A DNA stretch of 64,000 nt from Burkholderiales bacterium (GTDB taxonomy: Bacteria; Pseudomonadota; Gammaproteobacteria; Burkholderiales; JAHFRG01). The translations under genes were made by a program, and so were the position numbers. The DNA lies in NCBI GenBank assembly GCA_035543335.1, contig DASZZH010000025.1:62001-126000 (forward strand), in the 5' to 3' direction. Shown here one piece after another: positions 55,449 through 63,515 of the stretch (position 1 is its first letter; each line of letters opens with the position of its first letter). The notes beneath the pieces are model-generated. The model was given only the letters and a program-made list of their open reading frames with translations. It was not told the origin of the DNA and ran no database searches.

Positions 55449-56147
55449 ATGATTGTTTTAAGAAAAAGCGCGGATCGCGGCTATTTCGATCACGGCTGGC
55501 TCAAGACCTACCATAGCTTTTCATTCGCCGATTATTTCGACCGCGAGCACATGAGCTTCGGCAGCTTGCGCGTCATCAATGAAGATTTTGTTCAAGCAGG
55601 AAAAGGCTTTGGCACGCACTCACACCGCGACATGGAAATCATCACTTACCTCCTAGAAGGGCAGCTTGCGCACAAAGACAGCATGGGCAACGGCTCCGTC
55701 ATCAAGCGTGGCGATGTGCAGCGCATGAGCGCGGGCACCGGCGTGACGCACAGCGAATACAATGCTTCGCTAACGGAAGTGGCGCATCTATTGCAAATCT
55801 GGATTCTGCCCAAATTTAACGGGATCAAGCCGGGCTACGAGCAGAAATTCTTCAGCGATGCGGAGAAAACCGGGAAGTTGCGGCTGGTGGCTTCACCCGA
55901 TGGCCGCGATGGCTCGGTGACGATACATCAGGATGCCTTCATGTATGCGGGGCTTTTGAGCAAAGGCAAGGAATTGAGCCACTCGCCGGCAAGCGGGCAG
56001 CGCGCTTACCTCCAGGTAGCGCGCGGCGCACTCTGGGTGAACGGCGAGCGGCTGGAAGCGGGGGATGGCGCGAAAGTCACTGACGAAAAAACCATAACGC
56101 TTGCCGCTTCGGAAAACAGTGAATTACTGTTGTTTGATCTTGCTTGA
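55449..56147 (+). CDS. Pirin-family protein
   Basis: 232 residues of the bicupin pirin family. The N-terminal cupin shows the metal-site block GFGTHSHRDMEIITYLLEGQLAHKDSMGN around residues 55-85 (His, His, Glu), then RMSAGTGVTHSEYN. The opening DRGYFDHGWLKTYHSFSFADYF is the family signature. Some members (YhhW-like) oxidise quercetin; others act as redox or iron sensors. It starts a plus-strand group with DoxX and the VOC-nitroreductase gene, a set that looks like a small redox-stress unit. Confidence 0.93.
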   Translation: MIVLRKSADRGYFDHGWLKTYHSFSFADYFDREHMSFGSLRVINEDFVQAGKGFGTHSHRDMEIITYLLEGQLAHKDSMGNGSVIKRGDVQRMSAGTGVTHSEYNASLTEVAHLLQIWILPKFNGIKPGYEQKFFSDAEKTGKLRLVASPDGRDGSVTIHQDAFMYAGLLSKGKELSHSPASGQRAYLQVARGALWVNGERLEAGDGAKVTDEKTITLAASENSELLLFDLA

Positions 56148-56174
56148 GTGTATTAACTAGAAAGGAGCGCAATC

Positions 56175-56591
56175 ATGAACAAAGCATGCGAAATGACCAA
56201 GCAGTATGCACCGCTGGTCGGTCGGGCGCTGCTGTCGTTAATTTTTATTCTTTCCGGCTGGGGCAAGATCACCAGTTTTTCCGGCACCGCCGCTTACATG
56301 GCGAGCCAGGGCATGCCGATGCCTGATGTGCTGCTGGTGCCGACCATTATTATCGAGCTGGGCGGCGGCTTGATGCTGCTTCTGGGCTGGAAAGCGCGCT
56401 GGGCCGCGCTGGCGATTTTCCTGTTTATCATTCCGACGACGCTCATCTTTCATCCATTCTGGGTAGCGGACGCGGCGCAAATGCAAAACCAGATAAATTT
56501 CATGAAAAATCTCGCCATCATGGGCGGCATGCTTTACATCATGGCATACGGTTCCGGCCCCTACAGCCTGGACAAGAAAGATAGTTGCTGA
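56175..56591 (+). CDS. DoxX-family membrane protein
   Basis: 138 residues with four hydrophobic helices: PLVGRALLSLIFILSGWGKI at the start, LLVPTIIIELGGGLMLLLGW in the middle, and ALAIFLFIIPTTLIFHPF. The DoxX/YphA pattern (GRALLSLIFILSGWGKI) is clear. Members are inner-membrane proteins tied to thiol and oxidative stress; the exact reaction is not known. AAAGGAG stands before the ATG. The stop overlaps closely with the next gene start (three bases before ATG 56594). Confidence 0.92.
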   Translation: MNKACEMTKQYAPLVGRALLSLIFILSGWGKITSFSGTAAYMASQGMPMPDVLLVPTIIIELGGGLMLLLGWKARWAALAIFLFIIPTTLIFHPFWVADAAQMQNQINFMKNLAIMGGMLYIMAYGSGPYSLDKKDSC

Positions 56592-56593
56592 AA

Positions 56594-57658
56594 ATGGCGA
56601 ACGGGCTGCGCGGCATCAATCATGTCGTGCTCAAGGTGAGCGATTTGCGCATAGCCGACAGTTTCTACCGCGACGTACTCGGCTTGGTGAAGATCGGTGA
56701 GCGTTCGGGCATGTGGTTTTACAGCGCGGGCGGCCATCCGCATGATCTGGCGCTGGTGGAAATCGGATCAGCTCCGGCGCAAAACGGCGTGGGTCTTTTC
56801 CATTTTTGCCTGGATGTGGCGAATGAAAATTCGCTTGCTGCGCTCTATCGGCGCTGCCGGAAAGAAGGCGTGCCGCTGCTCGGCAGCGTGGATCACACCG
56901 TGATGCGCTCGTTCTACGTAAGCGATCCCGACGGCAACGTCGTGGAACTCGGCGTGGATATGCCGCGCGAAACATGGCCGGCAGACCCGTTTGCCTGCGA
57001 CAAGCCGTACGCCATCGAGTTAACAGTTTGTAGTCAGGAAAAAGGAAATCTCATGCCCGTAACGAAAATCGCACTCACTTCCCAAGCCATTCACGACCTC
57101 ATCGCGCGGCGCTGGAGCCCGCGCGCGTTCGACAAAAACAAGCCGGTGAGCCGCGAGCAGTTGAAGGCGCTATTGGAAGCGGCGCGCTGGGCTCCGTCCT
57201 GTTTTGGCGATGAACCATGGCGCTATCTGGTTTGGGACAAGAGCCGCGATGCGGCAGGCTGGCAGAAGGCGTTTGAATGCCTGGCCGAAGGCAACCAGGC
57301 GTGGGTGAAGAACGCGCCGCTGTTGCTGGCCTCCATCGCCGGCAGCCAATTCGCGCGTAACGGCAAACCCAACCGCTGGGGGCAGCACGACACCGGCGCG
57401 GCGAGCGAAAACCTGGTGTTGCAGGCGGTCGCGCTGGGCCTGGTTGCGCACCAGATGGGAGGTTTTGATGCCGAGAAGCTGCGCGAACAATTTGCGATTC
57501 CTGCGGGCTATACGCCGATGGCTATGATAGTGGTAGGCTACCAAGCGGACGCCGGCATCCTCGAAGGGGAGTTGCAAGAACGTGAGCTCGCGCCGCGCTC
57601 ACGCGGACCATTGGGAGAAAATTTTTTTGAGGGAGCCTGGGGAAAGTCGGTCGTTTAA
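56594..57658 (+). CDS. VOC-nitroreductase fusion protein
   Basis: 354 residues. Residues 1-~140 are a glyoxalase/dioxygenase-fold (VOC) domain: INHVVLKVSDLRIADSFYRDVLGL and DPDGNVVELGVDMP. Residues ~155-354 are an FMN nitroreductase: LIARRWSPRAFD, LLEAARWAPSCFGDEPWRYLVW, ENLVLQAVALGLVAHQMGGF. The joint (IELTVCSQEKGNLMP) reads like a former spacer: AAAAAGGAAATCTC directly before ATG 57052 is a good ribosome site, so the nitroreductase could also be made alone. Each domain is complete, so this is either a genuine fusion or two genes left in frame by loss of a stop. Confidence 0.85.
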   Translation: MANGLRGINHVVLKVSDLRIADSFYRDVLGLVKIGERSGMWFYSAGGHPHDLALVEIGSAPAQNGVGLFHFCLDVANENSLAALYRRCRKEGVPLLGSVDHTVMRSFYVSDPDGNVVELGVDMPRETWPADPFACDKPYAIELTVCSQEKGNLMPVTKIALTSQAIHDLIARRWSPRAFDKNKPVSREQLKALLEAARWAPSCFGDEPWRYLVWDKSRDAAGWQKAFECLAEGNQAWVKNAPLLLASIAGSQFARNGKPNRWGQHDTGAASENLVLQAVALGLVAHQMGGFDAEKLREQFAIPAGYTPMAMIVVGYQADAGILEGELQERELAPRSRGPLGENFFEGAWGKSVV

Positions 57659-57665
57659 CTATGTT

Positions 57666-58880
57666 TCAAGCCGCGCTTTCCTTCACGCGCAACCGCTCCA
57701 CCTGACGCTCATCTATCGGCCAGTTGGCGAGCGCCGCCACTACGCCCAGACCTATGGAAATGAGCCAGACCAGCCGGTACGAGCCGGTCACGTCATACAA
57801 ATAGCCGCCCAGCCACACGCCGAGAAAACTGCCGATCTGATGACACAGGAACACGACGCCGAACAGCGTCGAGACATAACGCACGCCGAAAATCTGCGCG
57901 ACAATGCCATTGGTCAACGGCACCGTCCCAAGCCACAGGATGCCAATCACAGCAGCGAAAATGTAAACCGATGCCGAAGTCAGCGGCAGTGAAATGAAAA
58001 TGGTGATGGCGACTCCGCGCAAAAAGTAAATTCCGGAGAGCAAGTATTTCTTGGTGTAGCGCCCGCCCAGGTAGCCGAACATATAGGTGCCAACGATATT
58101 GAAAAGCCCGATCAGCGCCAGCGCCATGGTGCCCACGAAGGGCGAGAACTTCTGGTCAATCAGGAACGCCGGCAGATGCACGCCGATGAACACGACCTGG
58201 AAGCCGCACACGAAAAAGCCGAAGCACAAAAGCCAAAACCCTTTATGGGTGGCCGCTTCGTGCAGTGCCGCTGAAATCGACTGCTGCGGTACGCCAGTGT
58301 GCTCGGGTTCGCGTTTTTCCGCCAGCGCGGAAGCGAGCGGGGCCATCAGCACTGCAGTAGCGGCAAGCACCAGCAGCGAAGCGAGCCAGCCGAAATTCGA
58401 TATCAGCGTTTGTCCGTAAGGCAGCATGATGAACTGGCCGAACGAGCCGGCGGCGCCGGCAATACCCAATGCCATGCTGCGCTTTTCCGGCGCGAAAGTG
58501 CGGCCAATCACACCATAGACAATGGTGAAGCTTGTCCCGGAAAGACCGAGGCCGATCAATATGCCGGCGCTCGCGCTCAATTGCAGGCCGCTGTGCGAGA
58601 GCGCCATCAGCATCAGGCCGGCGACGTAAAGCAGCGCTCCGCCGACCAGGACGCGTCCCGAACCATAGCGGTCGGCGATGGCGCCTGAAAACGGTTGCGC
58701 CGCGCCCCAGATGAGGTTCTGCAGAGCGATGGCGAACGCAAAGGTCTCGCGGCCCCAGCCGAACTCCATGCTCATCGGCGCGAGAAACAGGCCGAAGCTG
58801 TGGCGGATGCCGAGGGAAAGGGCAAGGATGACCCCGCCGCAGATTAATACCATGGCGGGAGTGCGCCAGTTGTTGCGCAT
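57666..58880 (-). CDS. MFS transporter
   Basis: About 404 residues from the ATG at 58880 (MRNNWRTPAMVLICGGVILALSLGIRHSFGLFLAP), with twelve predicted membrane helices. MFS marks: GAIADRYGSGRVLVGGALLY between helices 2 and 3, GYLGGRYTKKYLLSG in the second half. SLGIRHSFGLFLAPM resembles the oxalate/formate-monocarboxylate antiporter branch, so a carboxylate substrate such as formate is possible but unproven. Converges with the nitroreductase gene (7-base gap). Confidence 0.88.
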   Translation of the reverse strand: MRNNWRTPAMVLICGGVILALSLGIRHSFGLFLAPMSMEFGWGRETFAFAIALQNLIWGAAQPFSGAIADRYGSGRVLVGGALLYVAGLMLMALSHSGLQLSASAGILIGLGLSGTSFTIVYGVIGRTFAPEKRSMALGIAGAAGSFGQFIMLPYGQTLISNFGWLASLLVLAATAVLMAPLASALAEKREPEHTGVPQQSISAALHEAATHKGFWLLCFGFFVCGFQVVFIGVHLPAFLIDQKFSPFVGTMALALIGLFNIVGTYMFGYLGGRYTKKYLLSGIYFLRGVAITIFISLPLTSASVYIFAAVIGILWLGTVPLTNGIVAQIFGVRYVSTLFGVVFLCHQIGSFLGVWLGGYLYDVTGSYRLVWLISIGLGVVAALANWPIDERQVERLRVKESAA

Positions 58881-58973
58881 GGTTGCGCTACTATACCTCA
58901 GCAAGGATTGTTGTCCTACTGCGTTTGCAGAGGCTGCGGCGCGCATCGCGAGATGCGTTACGGCTTTAGGTAA

Positions 58974-59708
58974 TCAATGATGGAGAATCTTTGACAAGAA
59001 CTGCTGCGCCCGCTCCGAGCGTGGCGTGCCGAAAAATTCTCCCTTCTTCGCGTCTTCGACGATCCGGCCCTGGTCCATGAAAATCACTCGGTGCGCGACC
59101 TTGCGTGCGAAGCCCATTTCGTGGGTCACGCACATCATGGTCATGCCTTCCTTGGCCAGCTCGACCATCACATCCAGCACCTCGTTAATCATCTCCGGGT
59201 CGAGCGCAGAGGTCGGCTCGTCGAACAGCATGGCGATCGGGTCCATCGCCAACGCCCTGGCGATGGCGACGCGCTGCTGCTGACCGCCGGAAAGTTGGCC
59301 AGGGAACTTGTGGGCGTGCGCCGTGAGGCCGACACGCTCGAGCATTTTCAAGCCTCGCGCCGTCGCCTCCTCTCGGCTTCGGTCCAGCACCTTGGTCTGG
59401 GCCAAGGTCAGGTTGTCAGTGATGTTCATGTGGGGGAACAGCTCGAAGTGTTGGAACACCATGCCGACGCGGGCGCGCAGCTTGGAGAGATTCGTTTTCG
59501 GGTCTGCCACCGAGATGCCATCGACGGTCACGTCGCCCTTCTGGAACGGTTCCAGGCCGTTCACGCATTTGATTAACGTGGATTTGCCGGAGCCGGACGG
59601 CCCGCAGACGACCACCACCTCGCCTTTCTTCACTTGGGTCGTGCAGTCGGTCAGCACCTGGAACTGGCCGTACCACTTCGAAATGTTGTTGATCCGGATC
59701 ATGCTCAT
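58974..59708 (-). CDS. gltL: Glutamate/aspartate ABC transporter ATPase
   Basis: 244 residues from the ATG at 59708, overlapping the gltK stop as ATGA; the long open frame upstream is a shadow of the permease. Walker A GPSGSGKST near 40, Q-loop FQHFELFPHM, signature LSGGQQQRVAIARAL near 137, Walker B MLFDEPTSALDPE near 160, and H-loop VTHEMGFARKVA. It powers uptake of glutamate/aspartate with GltJK and GltI. The product is full length. Confidence 0.95.
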   Translation of the reverse strand: MSMIRINNISKWYGQFQVLTDCTTQVKKGEVVVVCGPSGSGKSTLIKCVNGLEPFQKGDVTVDGISVADPKTNLSKLRARVGMVFQHFELFPHMNITDNLTLAQTKVLDRSREEATARGLKMLERVGLTAHAHKFPGQLSGGQQQRVAIARALAMDPIAMLFDEPTSALDPEMINEVLDVMVELAKEGMTMMCVTHEMGFARKVAHRVIFMDQGRIVEDAKKGEFFGTPRSERAQQFLSKILHH

Positions 59709-60385
59709 ATGGCGAACCTCTTCTGCAGGCGCTTCACCAGCCATGAAGCCGAATAGGAGATGACGAGATAAATCACGGCCGCGAACAGGTACATCTCGAC
59801 CAGACGGCCATCCCGCTGGCCGACTTTGCTGGCCACGCCGAGGAAGTCGGCGAGGCTGATGACATACACCAGCGAGGTGTCTTGAAAGAGGATGATGCTC
59901 TGCGTGAGCAGCAGCGGGATCATGTTGCGGAACGCTTGGGGCAGGATCACGTAGCGCATTGCCTGGCCGTAAGTCATGCCCAGGGCGTAGGCGGCGGATA
60001 CCTGGCCGCGCGGAATGCTCTGGATACCCGCGCGGATAATCTCGCAGTAGTAGGCCGCCTCGAAGATCATGAAGGCGATCAGCGCCGAGTAGAACGGGCC
60101 GACAATAATGGCCGGGTTCCCAGTGATGGCTTTTAGCATGAAGGGCACCAGGAAGTAGAACCAGAAAATCACCAGCACCAGCGGGATAGAGCGGAACAGG
60201 TTCACATAAGCGCCGGCGAGGCTGGAGAGCCATGCCTTGCTTGAAAGACGCATCAGTGCGAGCAGCGTGCCGAATATGATGCCGCCCGTCATCGCCAGGA
60301 TTAGCAGGGTGAGCGTCAAGCTCATCCCCTGCACGAGAAAGGGGATGGCGCCCGGGATCGAACTCCAGTCGAATTTGTAGATCAT
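59705..60385 (-). CDS. gltK: Glutamate/aspartate ABC transporter permease
   Basis: 226 residues of the polar amino acid permease family: LTLLILAMTGGIIFGTLLALMRLSSK near the start, and the EAA loop EIIRAGIQSIPRGQVSAAYALGMTYGQAMRYVILPQA near residues 115-150 that contacts the ATPase. Overlaps gltJ and gltL by four bases each. Confidence 0.93.
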   Translation of the reverse strand: MIYKFDWSSIPGAIPFLVQGMSLTLTLLILAMTGGIIFGTLLALMRLSSKAWLSSLAGAYVNLFRSIPLVLVIFWFYFLVPFMLKAITGNPAIIVGPFYSALIAFMIFEAAYYCEIIRAGIQSIPRGQVSAAYALGMTYGQAMRYVILPQAFRNMIPLLLTQSIILFQDTSLVYVISLADFLGVASKVGQRDGRLVEMYLFAAVIYLVISYSASWLVKRLQKRFAI

Positions 60386-61125
60386 CGTTCGCCTCCGCCG
60401 ATATAGCCGGGCACGCGGTTGCGGTTCTCCAGCCAGCGCATGATGATGACCGCGGTCAACGTGATGCAGATGTAGAGCATAGTCGCGGCAATGAAAGCTT
60501 CAAAGGTGTTTGCCGTGTACTCACTGATCTGGCGGCTTTGGGCGGTGAGTTCGAGCAGTCCGATGGTGAGCGCCACAGAGGAGTTCTTGAAGATGTTCAT
60601 GAACTCGCTGCCGAGCGGCGGGATGATGATGCGGAAAGCCATCGGCAGCAGCACATGGCGGTAAGTCTGGGCCAGGGTCAACCCCAAGGCAGTGCCGGCA
60701 GCCTTTTGCCCCTTCGGCAGGGAGTTGATGCCGGCGCGCACCTGCTCGCACACCCGCGCCGCGGTGAACCAGCCGAGACAGAGGAAAGCGGTCAGGTACG
60801 CGTTGAGCGTCGGGTCCATCGTCTTGAGTTTCTCGCCCAGTCCCCAAGGGAGCAGCTCAGGCACGACGTAAAACCAGATGAAAAGCTGCACCAGCAGGGG
60901 AATGTTGCGGAAGACCTCGACATAAGCGGAAGCGATACCGGCAAGCCACTTGTTCGGGACGGTGCGCATCACGCCCAGCACCGAGCCCAGCGCCAGCGCC
61001 ATGACCCAGCCGGACAAAGCGACCACCACGGTCCAACCCAAGCCCGAAATTAACCACTGCAGGTAGGTGGCAGAACCGTCGGGCGTCTGCTGAAGGAAAA
61101 CGCCCCAATTCCAGTGATAGTTCAC
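60382..61125 (-). CDS. gltJ: Glutamate/aspartate ABC transporter permease
   Basis: 247 residues, partner of GltK: MNYHWNWGVFLQQTPDG start, VVVALSGWVMALALGSVLGVMRTVPNKW near 40, and the EAA loop EQVRAGINSLPKGQKAAGTALGLTLAQTYRHVLLPMA near 130-165. The two form the membrane channel. It follows gltI at 88 bases; that gap holds a hairpin at 61165-61192. Confidence 0.94.
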   Translation of the reverse strand: MNYHWNWGVFLQQTPDGSATYLQWLISGLGWTVVVALSGWVMALALGSVLGVMRTVPNKWLAGIASAYVEVFRNIPLLVQLFIWFYVVPELLPWGLGEKLKTMDPTLNAYLTAFLCLGWFTAARVCEQVRAGINSLPKGQKAAGTALGLTLAQTYRHVLLPMAFRIIIPPLGSEFMNIFKNSSVALTIGLLELTAQSRQISEYTANTFEAFIAATMLYICITLTAVIIMRWLENRNRVPGYIGGGER

Positions 61126-61164
61126 TCTTGTCCTCTATAGACCGCTTGCCCGCACGACGACATG

Positions 61165-61192
61165 AAAGGGGAACCGCAGCGGGTTCCCCTTT
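61165..61192 (-). other. Intercistronic hairpin gltI-gltJ
   Basis: AAAGGGGAACC (61165-61175) and GGTTCCCCTTT (61182-61192) form a perfect 11-pair stem with loop GCAGCG. No T-run follows in the reading direction. Such hairpins after binding-protein genes protect the upstream message and set a higher level of binding protein than permease. Confidence 0.75.
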
Positions 61193-61213
61193 GCATCCGA
61201 ACCGATAGGCGCT

Positions 61214-62113
61214 CTAATCGTAGGCTTTGTCGCTCGGGTTCTTGAACACGGCCTTGAGCTTGTCGCTTATGGGGAAGTTCAGGTTCAACCCCTTCGGCGG
61301 GATGGGGCTCAGGAACCACTTGGCGTAAATTTTCTCGATCTCGCCACTCTTCATGATGCCGGACAGAGTGTCGTCCACCAGCTTCTTGAATTGGGGATCG
61401 TCTTTGCGCAGCATGCAGCCGTAGGCCTCAAACGACTGGGGTTGGCCGACGATTACCCATTCACCGGGGTCCTTCGCCTTGGCCATCTCGCCCGCGAGCA
61501 AGGCATCGTCCATCATGAACGCGGCAGCGCGGCCCGACTCCACCATGAGGAACGACTCTCCGTGGTCCTTCGCGCTGATGATGTTCATGCCCAGCTTCTT
61601 CTCTTCGTTCATCTTGCGGATGAGGCGCTCGGAGGTGGTGCCGGCGGTGGTCACCGCGGTCTTGCCGGCGAGGCCGGGAAAATCCTTAATGCCGGAGTTC
61701 TTCCTGGTAAGCAGCCGTGTTCCGATCAAGAAAATGGTGTTGGAGAAGGCGACCTGTTTCTGGCGCTCCAGGTTGTTGGTGGTGGATCCGCATTCGAGAT
61801 CGATGGTGCCGTTCTGGATCAGCGGAATCCGGGTCTGGGAGGTTACCGGATTGAGCTGAACCTGGAGCTTCGGCATGTTGAGCCGCTTTTTCACCGCATC
61901 GACGATTTTGTAGGCGATTTCCATGGAGTATCCCACCACCTGCTGTTTGTCGTCGTAGTAAGCGAACGGGATCGAAGATTCGCGGTGGCCGAGAAGAATA
62001 GTGCTGGAATCCTTAATTTTCTTGAGGGTGCCGGAGAGTTCCTCGGCGACGGCAGGAGCAGTGAATACCGAGCACGCGACGCATGCCAGAAGCAAACGGG
62101 AAAAGTGGTTCAT
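61214..62113 (-). CDS. gltI: Glutamate/aspartate-binding periplasmic protein
   Basis: 299 residues with a signal peptide (NHFSRLLLACVACSVFTAPAVA). Substrate-binding protein family 3: ILGHRESSIPFAYYDDKQQVVGYSMEIA-like start, NPVTSQTRIPLIQNGTIDLECGSTTNN near 100 and AFSNTIFLIGTRLLTRK. It delivers glutamate or aspartate to GltJK. It leads the gltIJKL operon; the AT-rich stretch upstream (62114-62370) should hold the promoter. Confidence 0.94.
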   Translation of the reverse strand: MNHFSRLLLACVACSVFTAPAVAEELSGTLKKIKDSSTILLGHRESSIPFAYYDDKQQVVGYSMEIAYKIVDAVKKRLNMPKLQVQLNPVTSQTRIPLIQNGTIDLECGSTTNNLERQKQVAFSNTIFLIGTRLLTRKNSGIKDFPGLAGKTAVTTAGTTSERLIRKMNEEKKLGMNIISAKDHGESFLMVESGRAAAFMMDDALLAGEMAKAKDPGEWVIVGQPQSFEAYGCMLRKDDPQFKKLVDDTLSGIMKSGEIEKIYAKWFLSPIPPKGLNLNFPISDKLKAVFKNPSDKAYD

Positions 62114-62372
62114 GAGTTTCTCCTCCGGGATATTTTAGGTGATTGTTGTAGGTAACAAGGCGGCATGAGTGAAGGCTGGCCACGTTTTTAATCTAGCTGA
62201 TGAACATTTTATTGTCCAGCAGTATACATTGTTGATTTGGCTATTTTTATTGTTCTGGAACCTGGCTTGAATGCCGATTCCTTTGAGCCCTATGCTTTTT
62301 TGGAATTTGTTTTTAAAAGGGCCAGATGTCCGATGTCGCGGTGAGATATAAAAGAGAACAAACCGTAACCGG
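62114..62372. promoter_or_regulatory. gltI upstream region
   Basis: About 260 bases of AT-rich DNA (for example TGTTGATTTGGCTATTTTTA around 62230) with no gene. The promoter for gltIJKL should be here on the minus strand, but no clear -35/-10 pair or operator could be picked out. Confidence 0.35.
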
Positions 62373-62561
62373 TCAAAGATGCACGGCCAATTTTTGGGGG
62401 ACTTTTATTCCTGCCCCATCATGAGGCCCACCTCGCTGGCGGATAGTCCGCAGCGAAATCAATCCGAGCGTCATCGCGCCCTCGCTGTTTTTGCGCAGGA
62501 TTTCTCTCGTTCGCGGCTCGGCAGTTTTCCCGTCGGCGTCATCAACTTTCGGGATTTTCAT
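62373..62561 (-). CDS. Possible small protein, unknown
   Basis: 62 residues whose ATG overlaps the stop of the alpha/beta hydrolase gene as ATGA, the kind of overlap seen in real operons. The sequence (MKIPKVDDADGKTAEPRTREIL and on to GPHDGAGIKVPQKLAVHL) is charged, with no membrane segment and no motif I know. It may be a real small gene, a truncated gene, or chance. Confidence 0.3.
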   Translation of the reverse strand: MKIPKVDDADGKTAEPRTREILRKNSEGAMTLGLISLRTIRQRGGPHDGAGIKVPQKLAVHL

Positions 62562-63430
62562 GGCGCGGTCTTTAGAAAATCTTCAATGGCTTTCGCAACC
62601 CGGGCGGGCTGGTCGTGATGCAGCATGTGGCCCGCGTCCGCAATCGTGGATTCGCTGAAGTGCTTGAATGCTTGTTTACGCTCGGCGAATTGTTCCAGGC
62701 TGTCCTTCAGCCAGTCGCGTATCCAGGAATCAGAACCATAAACCCACAGCACGGGCGCCGTCACGGCTTGCCAGCAGGCCAGCGCTTCCTCAAGCCGGTA
62801 GCGCACCGCATTGATGATTTTATGCTTAGGGTCGCTCACCAATACAATTTTTCCGGCGTCGTCCTGTTTTGCCCAGTGGCGGGCGAGAAAAGCCGTTTTG
62901 TCAATGGTCAGCCGCGGATTATTTTTTTGCAAACGCTCGGCCACTTCGTCGAAGGAAGCGTAGGGTTTGAACTGCGGCGGGTTGGTGACTTCATCCAGCC
63001 ATTTGGCGAATTGCGTCGGTGTTTCCGCCGGGTCGGTGCGCGGGACGCCGAAGCCTTCGAGCGAGATGATGCATTTTGCGCGCTGCGGCCTGACTCCGCC
63101 GTAGAGGCACGCCACGCTTCCGCCGAGGCTGTGCCCAACCAGATTCGCCGGCTGGTTCGGGCTGTAGATATTTAATAGCGCGTCGAGGTCGGCGAGATAA
63201 TCCGGAAACCAGTAAACGCCCTGGTTCCACTGCGTGAGGCCGAAGCCGCGCCAGTCGGGGGCAATCACGTGCCAGTCGCGCTTGAGTTCATCCACCAAAA
63301 ACTGGAACGAGGCCGAAACGTCCATCCAGCCGTGCAGCAGAAAGAGCTTGGGGTGGCGCGGCTCGCCCCAGTTGCGCACGTGGTAGCGCAAGCCGTTGAT
63401 GCTGTGGAAAACCGAATCGCCGGGTTTCAT
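62558..63430 (-). CDS. Alpha/beta hydrolase
   Basis: About 290 residues from the ATG at 63430 (MKPGDSVFHSINGLRYHVRNWG); longer starts are antisense to the next gene. Fold marks: LFLLHGWMDVSASFQFLVDEL (oxyanion HGW) near 35, VIAPDWRGFGLT near 60, nucleophile elbow LVGHSLGGSVACLYG with Ser near 105, acid Asp in VYGSDSW near 225 and final His in DAGHMLHHDQP near 270. An esterase- or lipase-like cytoplasmic hydrolase of broad family; the substrate is unknown. Confidence 0.87.
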   Translation of the reverse strand: MKPGDSVFHSINGLRYHVRNWGEPRHPKLFLLHGWMDVSASFQFLVDELKRDWHVIAPDWRGFGLTQWNQGVYWFPDYLADLDALLNIYSPNQPANLVGHSLGGSVACLYGGVRPQRAKCIISLEGFGVPRTDPAETPTQFAKWLDEVTNPPQFKPYASFDEVAERLQKNNPRLTIDKTAFLARHWAKQDDAGKIVLVSDPKHKIINAVRYRLEEALACWQAVTAPVLWVYGSDSWIRDWLKDSLEQFAERKQAFKHFSESTIADAGHMLHHDQPARVAKAIEDFLKTAP

Positions 63431-63515
63431 ATTTACCGCGTTTCGTGCGATGATGCGGTGAGCAGTCTTTGAAAAGGCTGCACTGTAACTCACCCCCCTT
63501 GTTTTAAGCAACAAC

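Noticed and set aside
59709-60233. Extended 419-residue form of GltL
   Set aside because: The added 175 residues are a shifted reading of the gltK permease; the ATGA overlap at 59705-59708 marks the true start.
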